Assembly: GCA_026627065.1 (NCBI GenBank)
Contig: JAPNUO010000001.1
Span: 496,001-560,000, forward strand
Direction of reading: 5' to 3'
Source of the DNA: Bacillota bacterium
Lineage (GTDB): Bacteria; Bacillota; Sulfobacillia; Sulfobacillales; Sulfobacillaceae
Length of the DNA stretch: 64,000 nt
Shown here: piece after piece, positions 7,645 through 15,504 of the stretch
Numbering within the stretch: position 1 is the first letter of the stretch
How the letters are laid out: each line of letters begins with the position of its first letter
Made by a program: the position numbers and the translations under genes
Notes under the pieces: generated by a model
Seen by the model: only the letters and a program-made list of their open reading frames with translations
Told to the model about the DNA's origin: nothing
The model's database searches: none

Positions 7645-9765
7645 CTAGAGATATTCTTCAAAGTAGCTAAGCGTGCGCCGCGTGCGGTACACAAGATTCG
7701 TCAAGCCTTGCACCATGTGCCGAGATTCCGGAAGCAAAATCAAGTCAAAGTCCTTGCCGGCATCAACGAGTGCTTGAATCAGTCGGGCTGTATGCCGAAA
7801 ATGAACGTTTTCGTCGACTAGGCCATGAATCAGCAGGAGCTTGCCCTGCAACCGCTCCACTTTGTCAATGAGGGACGTCGCTGCGTAGCCGTCGGGATTA
7901 GTCTCGGGCGTTTCCAAATAGCGCTCGGTATAGGCGGTATCATACCAGCGAAAGTCGGTGACCGGTGCCCCTGCCACGCCGACGCGAAAGATCTCCGGTG
8001 CCATGAGAAGCGCCCGGATAGTCATATATCCGCCGTAGCTCCACCCAAAAATCCCCACGCGGCCCGGATTGACCGGCCAATGCGCGGTGACGTAATGCAC
8101 TGCCCGCACCTGGTCGTCCAACTCTACCTGCCCAAAACGGCGAAACAGCCAGCGCTCGAAGTCGACGCCGCGATTGGCGCTCCCTCGGGAATCGGCCTTC
8201 AGCACCGCAAAACCTCTTTGCGCCAGCGCTTGCGCCGGCAAATCTACCGTCTCGTCCCAATGCGCTGTGACCATTTGGGCGTGGGGCCCGGCGTAGACAA
8301 ATACCACAAGGGGCCACCCGCCTGGCGGCGGAGGCGAGACGGGCTCATACAAAATGGCGTTCAACGTTAAAGATGGCTCTACCGGCACCTCAAACGCTGT
8401 CGGGCGCACTAATCCAAGCGCTTCCCGACGCACTTCCGACGGCTTGATCAGGTAGGACGGAGCTGACGCATGGGGCGCTTCAATCCAGCGGGTTGCAGGC
8501 GACACGTCCCAACTGCTTACCTGGTCCACCCATCCTTTCCCCAGCGGTGCCACGACGCCTTGATGCCATCCGGGTTCCGGCGTGAGATCCCGCATCCGAT
8601 GGTGTGACCAATCGATAGCCGCAATGGTGCGCTCAAGCGCCCGCTGCCGCGTCATCCACACATAGGCCGTCGTCGTCTCCCAGTTGACAGCCAGAATGTC
8701 GAGAACCACCGCGTCATTCTCAGGCGCCTGCTCATCATAAATCTCCCCGTCCTCGGAAACAATGAGGAGCCGGCGACGTCCGGTCCGCTCGCTGGTGGTG
8801 AGCAACCCCCCTTTCGGGGACACGTAGCTTCGCCCAGGACGGTTAATCCAGTAAGAAGCGACCCGTTCCTCGTAAACCCGTCCCCCGTACTCGCCGCGGA
8901 CATCGTAGCGATCCCAGGCGAGATGGCGCTGGTCTCGCGAGAGGGTTAACACAAGAAAGGTGTCTTCCGTCACCCATAACACATCCAAGAGATACCGATG
9001 GGACAAGTCCAGGTCCAACCAGTGACATTGGTCGCTAGGACCGTCCGTCGGACTTAGGCCGAGGCGCACCTTGGCATTGGCCTGACCAACAAAGGGATAG
9101 CGATGAACCTCGGTGCGGACGGTGTCGCCTCCCCAGTGTACCAAGGGAAATTCGGGAATATGGCGCTCATCGACTTCCGTCAGGATCACTGTCCGCCCTT
9201 GCGGACTGAGCCAGAATCCCACCTGGCGGTCGAGTTCTTCTTGGGCAACATATTCCGCTAGGCCATAACTGACACCCGGCTCGGCCGTGGTGGTCAACGA
9301 GCAGACTTTTCCGCTGTCTACAGCTATCGACACGAGGTTCCCGTTGATGACCCCAAAAATCCGATTCCCGTCCGGCGCCCAGCGAGGTGTCAGCACCTCG
9401 TCCGCCACGGGCAAGCGGCGGAGATCGCCGTCTCCCTCTTTGACGTACACACGTCCCGCATAAGGAATCAGGAGTTTGGAGTGGCACCACTGATATGAGG
9501 TGATCCCGCCCCAGGCCCAGCGCGCCCGCTGCCTACGCATCTCCTCGGCAAATGTCGTCTCCGCCTCTTCAGGCGGCTCCGCCACCAGTCGGACGGCTCC
9601 CGTCGAGCTGTCCGCCGCCCACAAGCTGAGCGCCTCTCCAGCAGGCGCATATAAAAAATATAACGTCTTGCCATCTTCAGCAAATTGAAATGCCATCGGC
9701 ACTCTGAGACCGGGGCGGGGAAATTGCACCAAGGCCTCTACTTGACTTAAGTCGATGGGTTCCAC
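7645..9765 (-). CDS. S9 family prolyl oligopeptidase / DPP IV-like peptidase
   Basis: A 706-residue serine peptidase with an N-terminal beta-propeller (DPP IV N-terminal type) of about 430 residues and a C-terminal alpha/beta hydrolase domain. The nucleophile sits in GWSYGG, the acid in HGLVDENVHF and the histidine in ESRHMVQG, so the triad is intact. Family enzymes remove dipeptides or cleave after proline in short peptides. I see no signal peptide, so a cytoplasmic role in peptide recycling is likely. The start is a GTG (9765) eight bases after AAGGAGG. The 3' end lies close to the convergent tRNA-Pro gene. Confidence 0.9.
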   Translation of the reverse strand: MEPIDLSQVEALVQFPRPGLRVPMAFQFAEDGKTLYFLYAPAGEALSLWAADSSTGAVRLVAEPPEEAETTFAEEMRRQRARWAWGGITSYQWCHSKLLIPYAGRVYVKEGDGDLRRLPVADEVLTPRWAPDGNRIFGVINGNLVSIAVDSGKVCSLTTTAEPGVSYGLAEYVAQEELDRQVGFWLSPQGRTVILTEVDERHIPEFPLVHWGGDTVRTEVHRYPFVGQANAKVRLGLSPTDGPSDQCHWLDLDLSHRYLLDVLWVTEDTFLVLTLSRDQRHLAWDRYDVRGEYGGRVYEERVASYWINRPGRSYVSPKGGLLTTSERTGRRRLLIVSEDGEIYDEQAPENDAVVLDILAVNWETTTAYVWMTRQRALERTIAAIDWSHHRMRDLTPEPGWHQGVVAPLGKGWVDQVSSWDVSPATRWIEAPHASAPSYLIKPSEVRREALGLVRPTAFEVPVEPSLTLNAILYEPVSPPPPGGWPLVVFVYAGPHAQMVTAHWDETVDLPAQALAQRGFAVLKADSRGSANRGVDFERWLFRRFGQVELDDQVRAVHYVTAHWPVNPGRVGIFGWSYGGYMTIRALLMAPEIFRVGVAGAPVTDFRWYDTAYTERYLETPETNPDGYAATSLIDKVERLQGKLLLIHGLVDENVHFRHTARLIQALVDAGKDFDLILLPESRHMVQGLTNLVYRTRRTLSYFEEYL

Positions 9766-9821
9766 CCATTTAGCCTCCTTCCGCCAACCACAAGGCCCCT
9801 ATTATCCCGTGCGCGACGGCC

Positions 9822-10604
9822 CTAACGCGCCTCCCATGGCGCGCGCCGCGCTTCGTCCAGAATTTCGCCCAAGTTGGTGACGACACGACCACGCATCCGC
9901 GCGATCTGCCGAATCGCGCTCAGCACCCCATCCACGTAGGCTGTGCGGTCGTGCACATCATGACGAATGGTGAGCACCTGGCCTAAGCTCCCAAAGACAA
10001 CCGCTTGATGAGCCACCAGGCCAGGTAGCCTCATCGAGTGCACGGGAATGTCGCCGAGCGGCCGATTGAGGGCGTAGGACAACCGCTCGGCCATGGCCTT
10101 GGCTGTCCCCGACGGCCGATCATGCTTGCCCAGGTGATGTCCCTCCACTATCTCTACCGCAGAAAAGAAGCGAGCCGCTTCGGCGGCTAATTGCTCGGCC
10201 ACCCAGGCGCCAAGAGAAAAATTGGCAATGATCGCGGCTCCTACACCTTTTTCGGCGACTTTGGACGCTAACTCTAGGCGCTCCTCCGGCGAAAAACCTG
10301 TGGTACCTACCACTAAATCCCAGCCGCGTTCAATAGCCTCTCGCAACCGGCTGACAGCCGACCGGGCCTCGGTAAAGTCCACCAGGACTGCATACGACGC
10401 GTCAACGGCGGCTAAGTCTTCCTTCAAGACGAGGTCAAGCGCTGGATCCCCCCACAGGGCTCCGAGCGCCGTGCCCGCGTGCTTTTGTGATAACCCACCG
10501 ATCAAGGTTAAGTCCGGTGCTTGATGAACCGCTCGCGCGACTACGCTGCCGGTCTTTCCAGTGATTCCGGCGACAACTACCGGTATTGTGCGATTTTCTG
10601 TCAT
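9822..10604 (-). CDS. dapB: 4-hydroxy-tetrahydrodipicolinate reductase
   Basis: DapB catalyses the NAD(P)H-dependent reduction in the lysine/diaminopimelate pathway, which also supplies dipicolinate in spore formers. Visible landmarks are the nucleotide-binding GITGKTGSVV at the N terminus, GTTGFS near residue 100, and the catalytic/substrate segment EGHHLGKHDRPSGTA near residue 155. The second of two ATGs (10604) is preferred because GAGAGG is six bases upstream of it. No other dap gene is adjacent, and homoserine dehydrogenase of the same amino acid family is 46 kb away. Confidence 0.93.
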   Translation of the reverse strand: MTENRTIPVVVAGITGKTGSVVARAVHQAPDLTLIGGLSQKHAGTALGALWGDPALDLVLKEDLAAVDASYAVLVDFTEARSAVSRLREAIERGWDLVVGTTGFSPEERLELASKVAEKGVGAAIIANFSLGAWVAEQLAAEAARFFSAVEIVEGHHLGKHDRPSGTAKAMAERLSYALNRPLGDIPVHSMRLPGLVAHQAVVFGSLGQVLTIRHDVHDRTAYVDGVLSAIRQIARMRGRVVTNLGEILDEARRAPWEAR

Positions 10605-10772
10605 CGTCATCCTCTCAAATATTGGTCAACTGGCGGCGCCCTATCCTGCCCACGGGACACGGGGGGACTTCCGACCTCGGCTCTCGAGGGCCTTCGCCTT
10701 CTTTCGCCACGCAGTCGACGATTCCCTCTTGCCGACGATTCGCGTCGTTGGCGCCTCAAAAAAGCGAATGTC

Positions 10773-11933
10773 TTATGGTGTATCATACCAGTCCTTCAAG
10801 AGATGCGACGCGATAATCCAGCGCAGAATTTCTGACGTGCCTTCGTAAATTTCGGTGACTTTCGCATCCCGGGCCAGCCGCTCAATGCCGTATTCCGCCA
10901 TATATCCGTAGCCACCGAAGATTTGCACGGCGTCCAAGGCGTGGCGCATTGCGTGCTCAGACGCAAACAGCTTTGCCATGGCAAACAGCGGCCGTTGTTG
11001 TGGCCCCTCCTCGCGGTGCCGCGCCGCTTCATACGTTAAAAGGCGTGCCGCCTCAAGATCTGTGGCCATGTCCGCCAACCGCCACTGCACCCCTTCGAAG
11101 TGGCCAATGGGTTGGCCAAATTGGCGCCGTTCGCGGGCGTATCGGCGCGCACGGGCTAAGGCTGCTGCCATGATGCCTACCGCTTGGGCGGCGATGCCAA
11201 TCCGCCCTCCGTCCAGCAAATACAGGGCGATGGCGTACCCTTGACCCTCCTCGCCTACGCGGTGGGATGCGGGGACGAGCACATCATCCAAGACCATTTC
11301 CGACGTTCTTGCCGCACGAATTCCCATTTTTTCCAACGGTGGGCCAAAGGTAAGGCCCTTTGCGCCTTTCGGCACCCAAAAGGCTGTAATACCTTCCGCC
11401 TTTTTGGCAGGATCCAAGGTGGCGAAGACCAAATACCAGTCAGCTTCCCCACCGCCGGTGATAAACATTTTGCGGCCGCGGAGTCGATACCCGCCGTCCA
11501 CCTGCTCGGCGCGGGCGGTAAGCGCCGCCGCATGAGAGCCCGCGTCCGCCTCGGTCAGCGCAAATGCTCCTATGCGTTTTCCTTGACACATATCGGGAAG
11601 CCATGCCCGTTTTTGCTCCGGCGTGCCAAATCGCCAAATGGCTTCCACGGCCAACGCGTTGTGTACTTCATACACCACAGCGGCTGCGGCGTCCACTTCG
11701 GCGAGCGCTTCAATCACCAAAGTTTGCGCCAAATAGCTCGCGCCCGCCCCCCCAAATTCTGGGGCCACGATCATCCCCAAATAACCGTGGGCACCCAACA
11801 ACTCGAGCTGGCGACGCGGAAACAGCTCCTGACGGTCGGAAAGAGCGGAAAGCGGCGCGATCTCGCGCACCACCAGCGTGTGGACAGCCTGACGCACCGC
11901 CTCCTCTTCATCGCTCAGGAGATATCGTCTCAT
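10773..11933 (-). CDS. Acyl-CoA dehydrogenase
   Basis: A flavoprotein of the short/medium/branched-chain acyl-CoA dehydrogenase type, about 386 residues. Conserved segments visible are AFALTEADAGSHA (FAD/substrate region), the RRQFGQPIGHFE helix, the C-terminal QIFGGYGYMAEY and EIYEGTSEI, the latter at the position of the catalytic Glu region of this family. The start at 11933 follows GGGAGGA; the open frame extends 39 codons further upstream but without protein-like sequence. It stands alone on the minus strand behind dapB, so the physiological substrate is not shown by context. Confidence 0.92.
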   Translation of the reverse strand: MRRYLLSDEEEAVRQAVHTLVVREIAPLSALSDRQELFPRRQLELLGAHGYLGMIVAPEFGGAGASYLAQTLVIEALAEVDAAAAVVYEVHNALAVEAIWRFGTPEQKRAWLPDMCQGKRIGAFALTEADAGSHAAALTARAEQVDGGYRLRGRKMFITGGGEADWYLVFATLDPAKKAEGITAFWVPKGAKGLTFGPPLEKMGIRAARTSEMVLDDVLVPASHRVGEEGQGYAIALYLLDGGRIGIAAQAVGIMAAALARARRYARERRQFGQPIGHFEGVQWRLADMATDLEAARLLTYEAARHREEGPQQRPLFAMAKLFASEHAMRHALDAVQIFGGYGYMAEYGIERLARDAKVTEIYEGTSEILRWIIASHLLKDWYDTP

Positions 11934-12413
11934 ACGCGGTCCTCCCTGGTACGTTCCAGCAACGCTCTCCGGTGAGGGCCTGCGCCCCCTGACGGCACTG
12001 ACGTGGGTAAGGCGCCTTTGACAACGCCGCATACCAACTCGATCCCTCAACCGCCTCTAACCCCGACGGTCCCCCACGGATTTTCAGGGACCCCTAGGGC
12101 CATCCCTTTGCCCGCGGCGCAGTCTCGCCGGAAAGCGCGGGTACGCCCACAGTAAGGTCAGATTCCTGCTCCGCGCCGTCATCCAACCCATTAGAGCGCA
12201 TCCGCGCCCTCTGCCGATTTCTGAGGATGACAATGGACGCCTCGGCGTGGCAGAACCCCTGGGAGTCGAGACCTCTCTAGGGAGCGCTGGATATCCTGAA
12301 CCTGGTGTATTATACGCCCAGACTGCGGAAGGTGACGAGGAGCCAATCCGGACGTTGGAAAGCAAATGGCAATCCGCTGCCCCGACCTAAGGAAAATTCC
12401 CTCAGATCTGGAG
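11934..12413. other. Intergenic region with a possible minus-strand -10 element
   Basis: No protein-like frame is visible between the acyl-CoA dehydrogenase start and the ccmD stop. A perfect TATAAT on the minus strand at 12314-12309 could be a -10 box for the dehydrogenase, but no good -35 lies at the right distance and the leader would be long. I see no clear terminator behind ccmD. Confidence 0.35.
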
Positions 12414-12620
12414 CTACACGCTCGGTCCCGACCATGGTGCCTCTGCCGAGGCCTCAGATGCCGCGGAATCGACCGAGTCGACCGCTTTCAACTCCTTCAG
12501 TTCATCCTCCAGGTGCTTTGCACGACGAACCATCCGCACCAAAAATCCTCCCATTATGACCCACACGCCGCTATAAGCAAAAAAGAGAAACTCCAGGTAA
12601 CGTTGTTCCAGTCCGGACAC
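12414..12620 (-). CDS. ccmD: CcmD-like small heme exporter protein
   Basis: A 68-residue protein with one N-terminal membrane helix (about residues 8-30), a basic stretch RMVRRAK just inside, and an acidic, low-complexity tail. That layout and the position directly after ccmC fit CcmD, which holds CcmABC together and helps release holo-CcmE. Sequence conservation in CcmD is always low, so the call rests mainly on topology and context. The GTG start uses a GGAG site inside the last codons of ccmC. It is the last gene of the ccm operon. Confidence 0.75.
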   Translation of the reverse strand: MSGLEQRYLEFLFFAYSGVWVIMGGFLVRMVRRAKHLEDELKELKAVDSVDSAASEASAEAPWSGPSV

Positions 12621-12623
12621 CTT

Positions 12624-13313
12624 CTACACTCCTTTGCTCGTGGTCCCAAGACGGCGCAGATTCTTCGCCTGCACTATCTCATACTCGCACGTGAACAATG
12701 TGACGCGAATCCGCATCCATACGACGTAAACCCCTAACATGGCGATTTCCGACAACGCCATGGCCCAAACCATGGACGGGGCCATATGAATGCCCCGGAT
12801 GGTGAGGACCACCGGATGAATCGAACGCCACCAGCGAATGGTCATGTAGTCCAGGGGCACGTCAAGATAGGCGACAATGGCGACAACGGCAGAGACGCGC
12901 GCGCGGCGCTCCCAGTCGTCGAGCGATTCCCGCCACAACAAGTAGCCACTAAAGAGCATCCACAGCAGTGCGGTGGCAGTGATGCGCGGATCCCAGGTCC
13001 ACCAGACGCCCCAGGCGACCCGCCCCCACAAAATCCCCGTGAGCAACACCATGCTGGTAAAGAGGGTGCCTAATTCGGCCGAAGCCGCAGCAAAGACGTC
13101 ATAGCGCAGATTCTTGGACAATAAGAATCCTATGCTGGCCACGAGGGTGACGGTAAAAGCCACGGCGGCCGCGACGGCGGCGCCCATATGGATATAGAAG
13201 ATGCGTTGACTGGCCCCGAGCACGGCGTCGTCAGGGGCTCCCTGCAAATCCATCCACAAGGCCACCACCATCAGGGCTACAACAATCGCGACCCAACCTG
13301 TTCTTCGAACCAA
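12624..13313 (-). CDS. ccmC: Heme exporter/heme-handling protein CcmC
   Basis: CcmC is the membrane protein that loads heme onto CcmE on the outer face of the membrane. The 229-residue protein has six predicted membrane helices and the diagnostic tryptophan-rich motif WGVWWTWD (WGxWWxWD) near residue 105, with histidines on both sides (FYIHMG and RSIHP) able to act as axial ligands. The TTG start lies eight bases after GGAGG in the 3' end of ccmB. Gene order A-B-C-D is the classical one. Confidence 0.92.
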   Translation of the reverse strand: MVRRTGWVAIVVALMVVALWMDLQGAPDDAVLGASQRIFYIHMGAAVAAAVAFTVTLVASIGFLLSKNLRYDVFAAASAELGTLFTSMVLLTGILWGRVAWGVWWTWDPRITATALLWMLFSGYLLWRESLDDWERRARVSAVVAIVAYLDVPLDYMTIRWWRSIHPVVLTIRGIHMAPSMVWAMALSEIAMLGVYVVWMRIRVTLFTCEYEIVQAKNLRRLGTTSKGV

Positions 13314-13316
13314 TCA

Positions 13317-13952
13317 CTACACCTCCCATAAGATGTCGATAAAGAGCATCGGCAATGCCAGAAATATCGCGTCAAAGGCCATCATCCCATGAATCCAGAG
13401 CGCGGGATCTTTCCCGGACCAAAGGGCCTGCATGGTTTCCATCCCACAAATCAAGATCGGCAATTCCAAGGGCACAATGAGCACCGGCAAAACAGGTCCG
13501 GCGCGCTCGGTCGTTAGGGCCAAGGCGTAAAATAGGGTGCCTACCGCCGTAATTCCGGTAATGCCTAAAATGACGCAGACGAGAGCGCCTCCCACGTGGG
13601 CCCGAGCCAACCCTGTGGTCGCCACAAGCACAAAAGCCGCCCCTGCGAGCGTCATCCAGGCCGCGCAAAACTTTGACCAAAACACGCTCAGCCGACTACC
13701 TATGGCCAGCGACAACCGGCTCGGGAGTTCCTCGCGCAGCAATCCTGACGCTGTTTCAAGCATTCCCAAAAACAGCAGGGCCATCCATATCACGCCGATG
13801 CGGTTACTGAGAGCGCCGCCTAAATGTGAAGAACGGTCGAGGCTACTCACCACCGCGGCCAATCCTGCCATGACTGCCACCAGAAACCCGTTGTTGCGCG
13901 TGCGAACCCCGAGGGTCAACTCTACCCAGGTCAGTCCCGCCCACCTAAGCAC
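13317..13952 (-). CDS. ccmB: Heme exporter permease CcmB
   Basis: CcmB is the membrane subunit of the CcmAB ABC complex, which uses ATP to release holo-CcmE. The protein has 211 residues from the preferred GTG at 13952, which overlaps the ccmA stop by eight bases and follows GGGAGG. About six hydrophobic helices are visible, and the LTLGVRTRNN and LREELPSRLS segments fit the family. Length is close to normal (about 220). The open frame extends about 39 codons further upstream, but that part is antisense-like sequence inside ccmA. Confidence 0.85.
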   Translation of the reverse strand: MLRWAGLTWVELTLGVRTRNNGFLVAVMAGLAAVVSSLDRSSHLGGALSNRIGVIWMALLFLGMLETASGLLREELPSRLSLAIGSRLSVFWSKFCAAWMTLAGAAFVLVATTGLARAHVGGALVCVILGITGITAVGTLFYALALTTERAGPVLPVLIVPLELPILICGMETMQALWSGKDPALWIHGMMAFDAIFLALPMLFIDILWEV

Positions 13953-14616
13953 GGCCAACCTCCCGCATGGGTTCCCATGCGCGCCATCTTCCCCCCTGAA
14001 GTCGCGCCACACCATCCGCATAGCTCTGCCACTCGCCAGCATCATGGGTCGTAATGACGGCGCTCGCACCGCGCTTCAGTTGGTCACTCACCCAACGGCA
14101 AAGTGGGTTATGCCGATCCGTCTCAACATGACTCAACGGTTCGTCTAACAACAACAAGCGGGGCTGCACGAGGATGATTCGCGCCCATTCGGCGCGTTGC
14201 CTCATGCCTTGCGAATAGACATAAAGCGGATCGCTGGCGCACCACCGTAACCCGGTCAAATCGAGCGCTTCTTCGATGCGCCGTAAGCGATCAGGCAGGC
14301 GCCAAAGCCATGCATATAGGCGGAGGTTTTCTCGTAGGTCGAAGTGTTCGGAGAGGAGCGACTCATGGCCCAGATATCCTACCCGTGCATCCACCTGTCC
14401 CTCCCGGGCCACCGGACGGCCAAACCAATGGAGCTGGCCTTCTGTGCGACTCCAACGGCCCGCCAAAATCCGCAACAACGACGATTTTCCGGCGCCGTTC
14501 GGCCCCTGAATGACTAAAAGGCGCTGAGATCGTAAGGTCAGCGACAGTGGCCACAAAATCCGGCGTCCTCCCACCACTTTCCCGACGCCTTGGGCCGCCA
14601 ATACCACGTCATTCAC
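13945..14616 (-). CDS. ccmA: Heme exporter ATP-binding subunit CcmA
   Basis: The cytoplasmic ATPase of the CcmABCD complex. All ABC landmarks are present: Walker A GPNGAGKSS, a signature-like YSQGMRQR, Walker B LLLLDEP followed by LSHVE, and the switch histidine in ITTHD. The protein is 223 residues, normal for CcmA. The GTG start sits eight bases inside the end of the 249-residue upstream ORF, and ccmB begins inside its own last codons, so the whole block is translationally coupled. Confidence 0.92.
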   Translation of the reverse strand: MNDVVLAAQGVGKVVGGRRILWPLSLTLRSQRLLVIQGPNGAGKSSLLRILAGRWSRTEGQLHWFGRPVAREGQVDARVGYLGHESLLSEHFDLRENLRLYAWLWRLPDRLRRIEEALDLTGLRWCASDPLYVYSQGMRQRAEWARIILVQPRLLLLDEPLSHVETDRHNPLCRWVSDQLKRGASAVITTHDAGEWQSYADGVARLQGGRWRAWEPMREVGRA

Positions 14617-15358
14617 CCTTCCATCTCCCCCAATGGCGCGCCAGAGGACCCACCGCGCGTCGAACCCAGAGTCTTCGAGCCTCGCGCTTCACCGGCCAGA
14701 CGCCGCTCCAAGAAACGCCAAGAACAAGGGCTCCCACGCAGAACGCCCCTATCGCCCCCAACATGAGGCGTTTAACCCACCGCGCTCCATGATCGGCCTG
14801 AACAGCTTCCGCCTGCGCTTGCGCCTGCTCCAAGACAAGGATGACGGGTTGAGCCGGTGAGATGGGGCCTGAAACATAGGCAATGAGCTGCGGACGGTTT
14901 CCGGGCGTGAGGCCGGGGCTCGCCCCTACCTTGGCGAACCAAGGATTCAAGAGTCCAGGCAGGGACAATCCCGATGGCGCCAGTACCGCCGCCTCGCGTA
15001 TAGGCGTGGGGGCCGAAAACATCAAGGCGGCGGCATGCCCATTCCATGGCACCTCGTAACTCACCGCCGCCCGGCGGCGAATGGTGGCCATCCTGACAAG
15101 TCCTTCACGGTCACTGCTTGCTCGTGCCCCAATTCCCCGCACGTAGCGCGCCTCCGACAAGAGAGGAATGAGGACGGTTCCCGCGCGGTTGGCCACCACC
15201 TCTTGAAACACGCGAAGAGCACCGCGTGCCGGAACCAACACCAGCAGATCCATGCGCAGCGAGGGGACCTGCTCCTGAGCACGTGCCTGACCTGACGCCA
15301 TCCCCGCCAACCCTCCAAGCATCAGAAGCGTTCCTAGCATCCGCTGCGCGCGCGTCAT
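14609..15358 (-). CDS. Unrecognised membrane-anchored exported protein of the ccm operon
   Basis: I do not recognise this 249-residue protein. It has an N-terminal signal peptide (hydrophobic residues 8-25, ending near ARAQ), an extracytoplasmic region of about 170 residues rich in beta-strand-like sequence, one membrane helix near residues 205-223 and a short basic cytoplasmic tail. The extracytoplasmic part has no Cys and no CXXC, so it is not a CcmG/CcmH-type thiol protein. It begins with ATG overlapping the end of the 49-residue ORF and runs into ccmA, so it belongs to the operon. A role in apocytochrome or heme handling is inference from position only. Confidence 0.75.
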   Translation of the reverse strand: MTRAQRMLGTLLMLGGLAGMASGQARAQEQVPSLRMDLLVLVPARGALRVFQEVVANRAGTVLIPLLSEARYVRGIGARASSDREGLVRMATIRRRAAVSYEVPWNGHAAALMFSAPTPIREAAVLAPSGLSLPGLLNPWFAKVGASPGLTPGNRPQLIAYVSGPISPAQPVILVLEQAQAQAEAVQADHGARWVKRLMLGAIGAFCVGALVLGVSWSGVWPVKREARRLWVRRAVGPLARHWGRWKGE

Positions 15359-15504
15359 CCGTCATCCTCCGCCGGGTCCGGGTGGACGTGATCCATGTGT
15401 GCCTGCGGGCCGCCGTTCGGGGATGTGTCGGAGCGATCTAAGGCGGGAAGGAAGACGAGAGTCATCGCAGCCAACAATAATAAGCCTTTCAACACCACGA
15501 TCAT
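15355..15504 (-). CDS. Very small membrane protein (49 aa) between ccmF and orf249
   Basis: The frame starts ATGATCGTGG at 15504, overlapping the ccmF stop as ATGA, and ends with a TGA that overlaps the ATG of the next gene. It encodes one membrane helix (about residues 3-20) followed by a short polar tail with three histidines and a methionine (HMDHVH). The double stop/start overlap in a block where every gene is coupled is strong evidence that it is translated. The His/Met tail could bind heme or a metal, but that is speculation. It resembles CcmD in size and topology, although a separate CcmD candidate lies at the end of the operon. Confidence 0.65.
   Translation of the reverse strand: MIVVLKGLLLLAAMTLVFLPALDRSDTSPNGGPQAHMDHVHPDPAEDDG

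Noticed and set aside
10605..10772. Small genes between dapB and the acyl-CoA dehydrogenase
   Set aside because: Several overlapping open frames exist but none has a ribosome binding site or protein-like composition; treated as intergenic.
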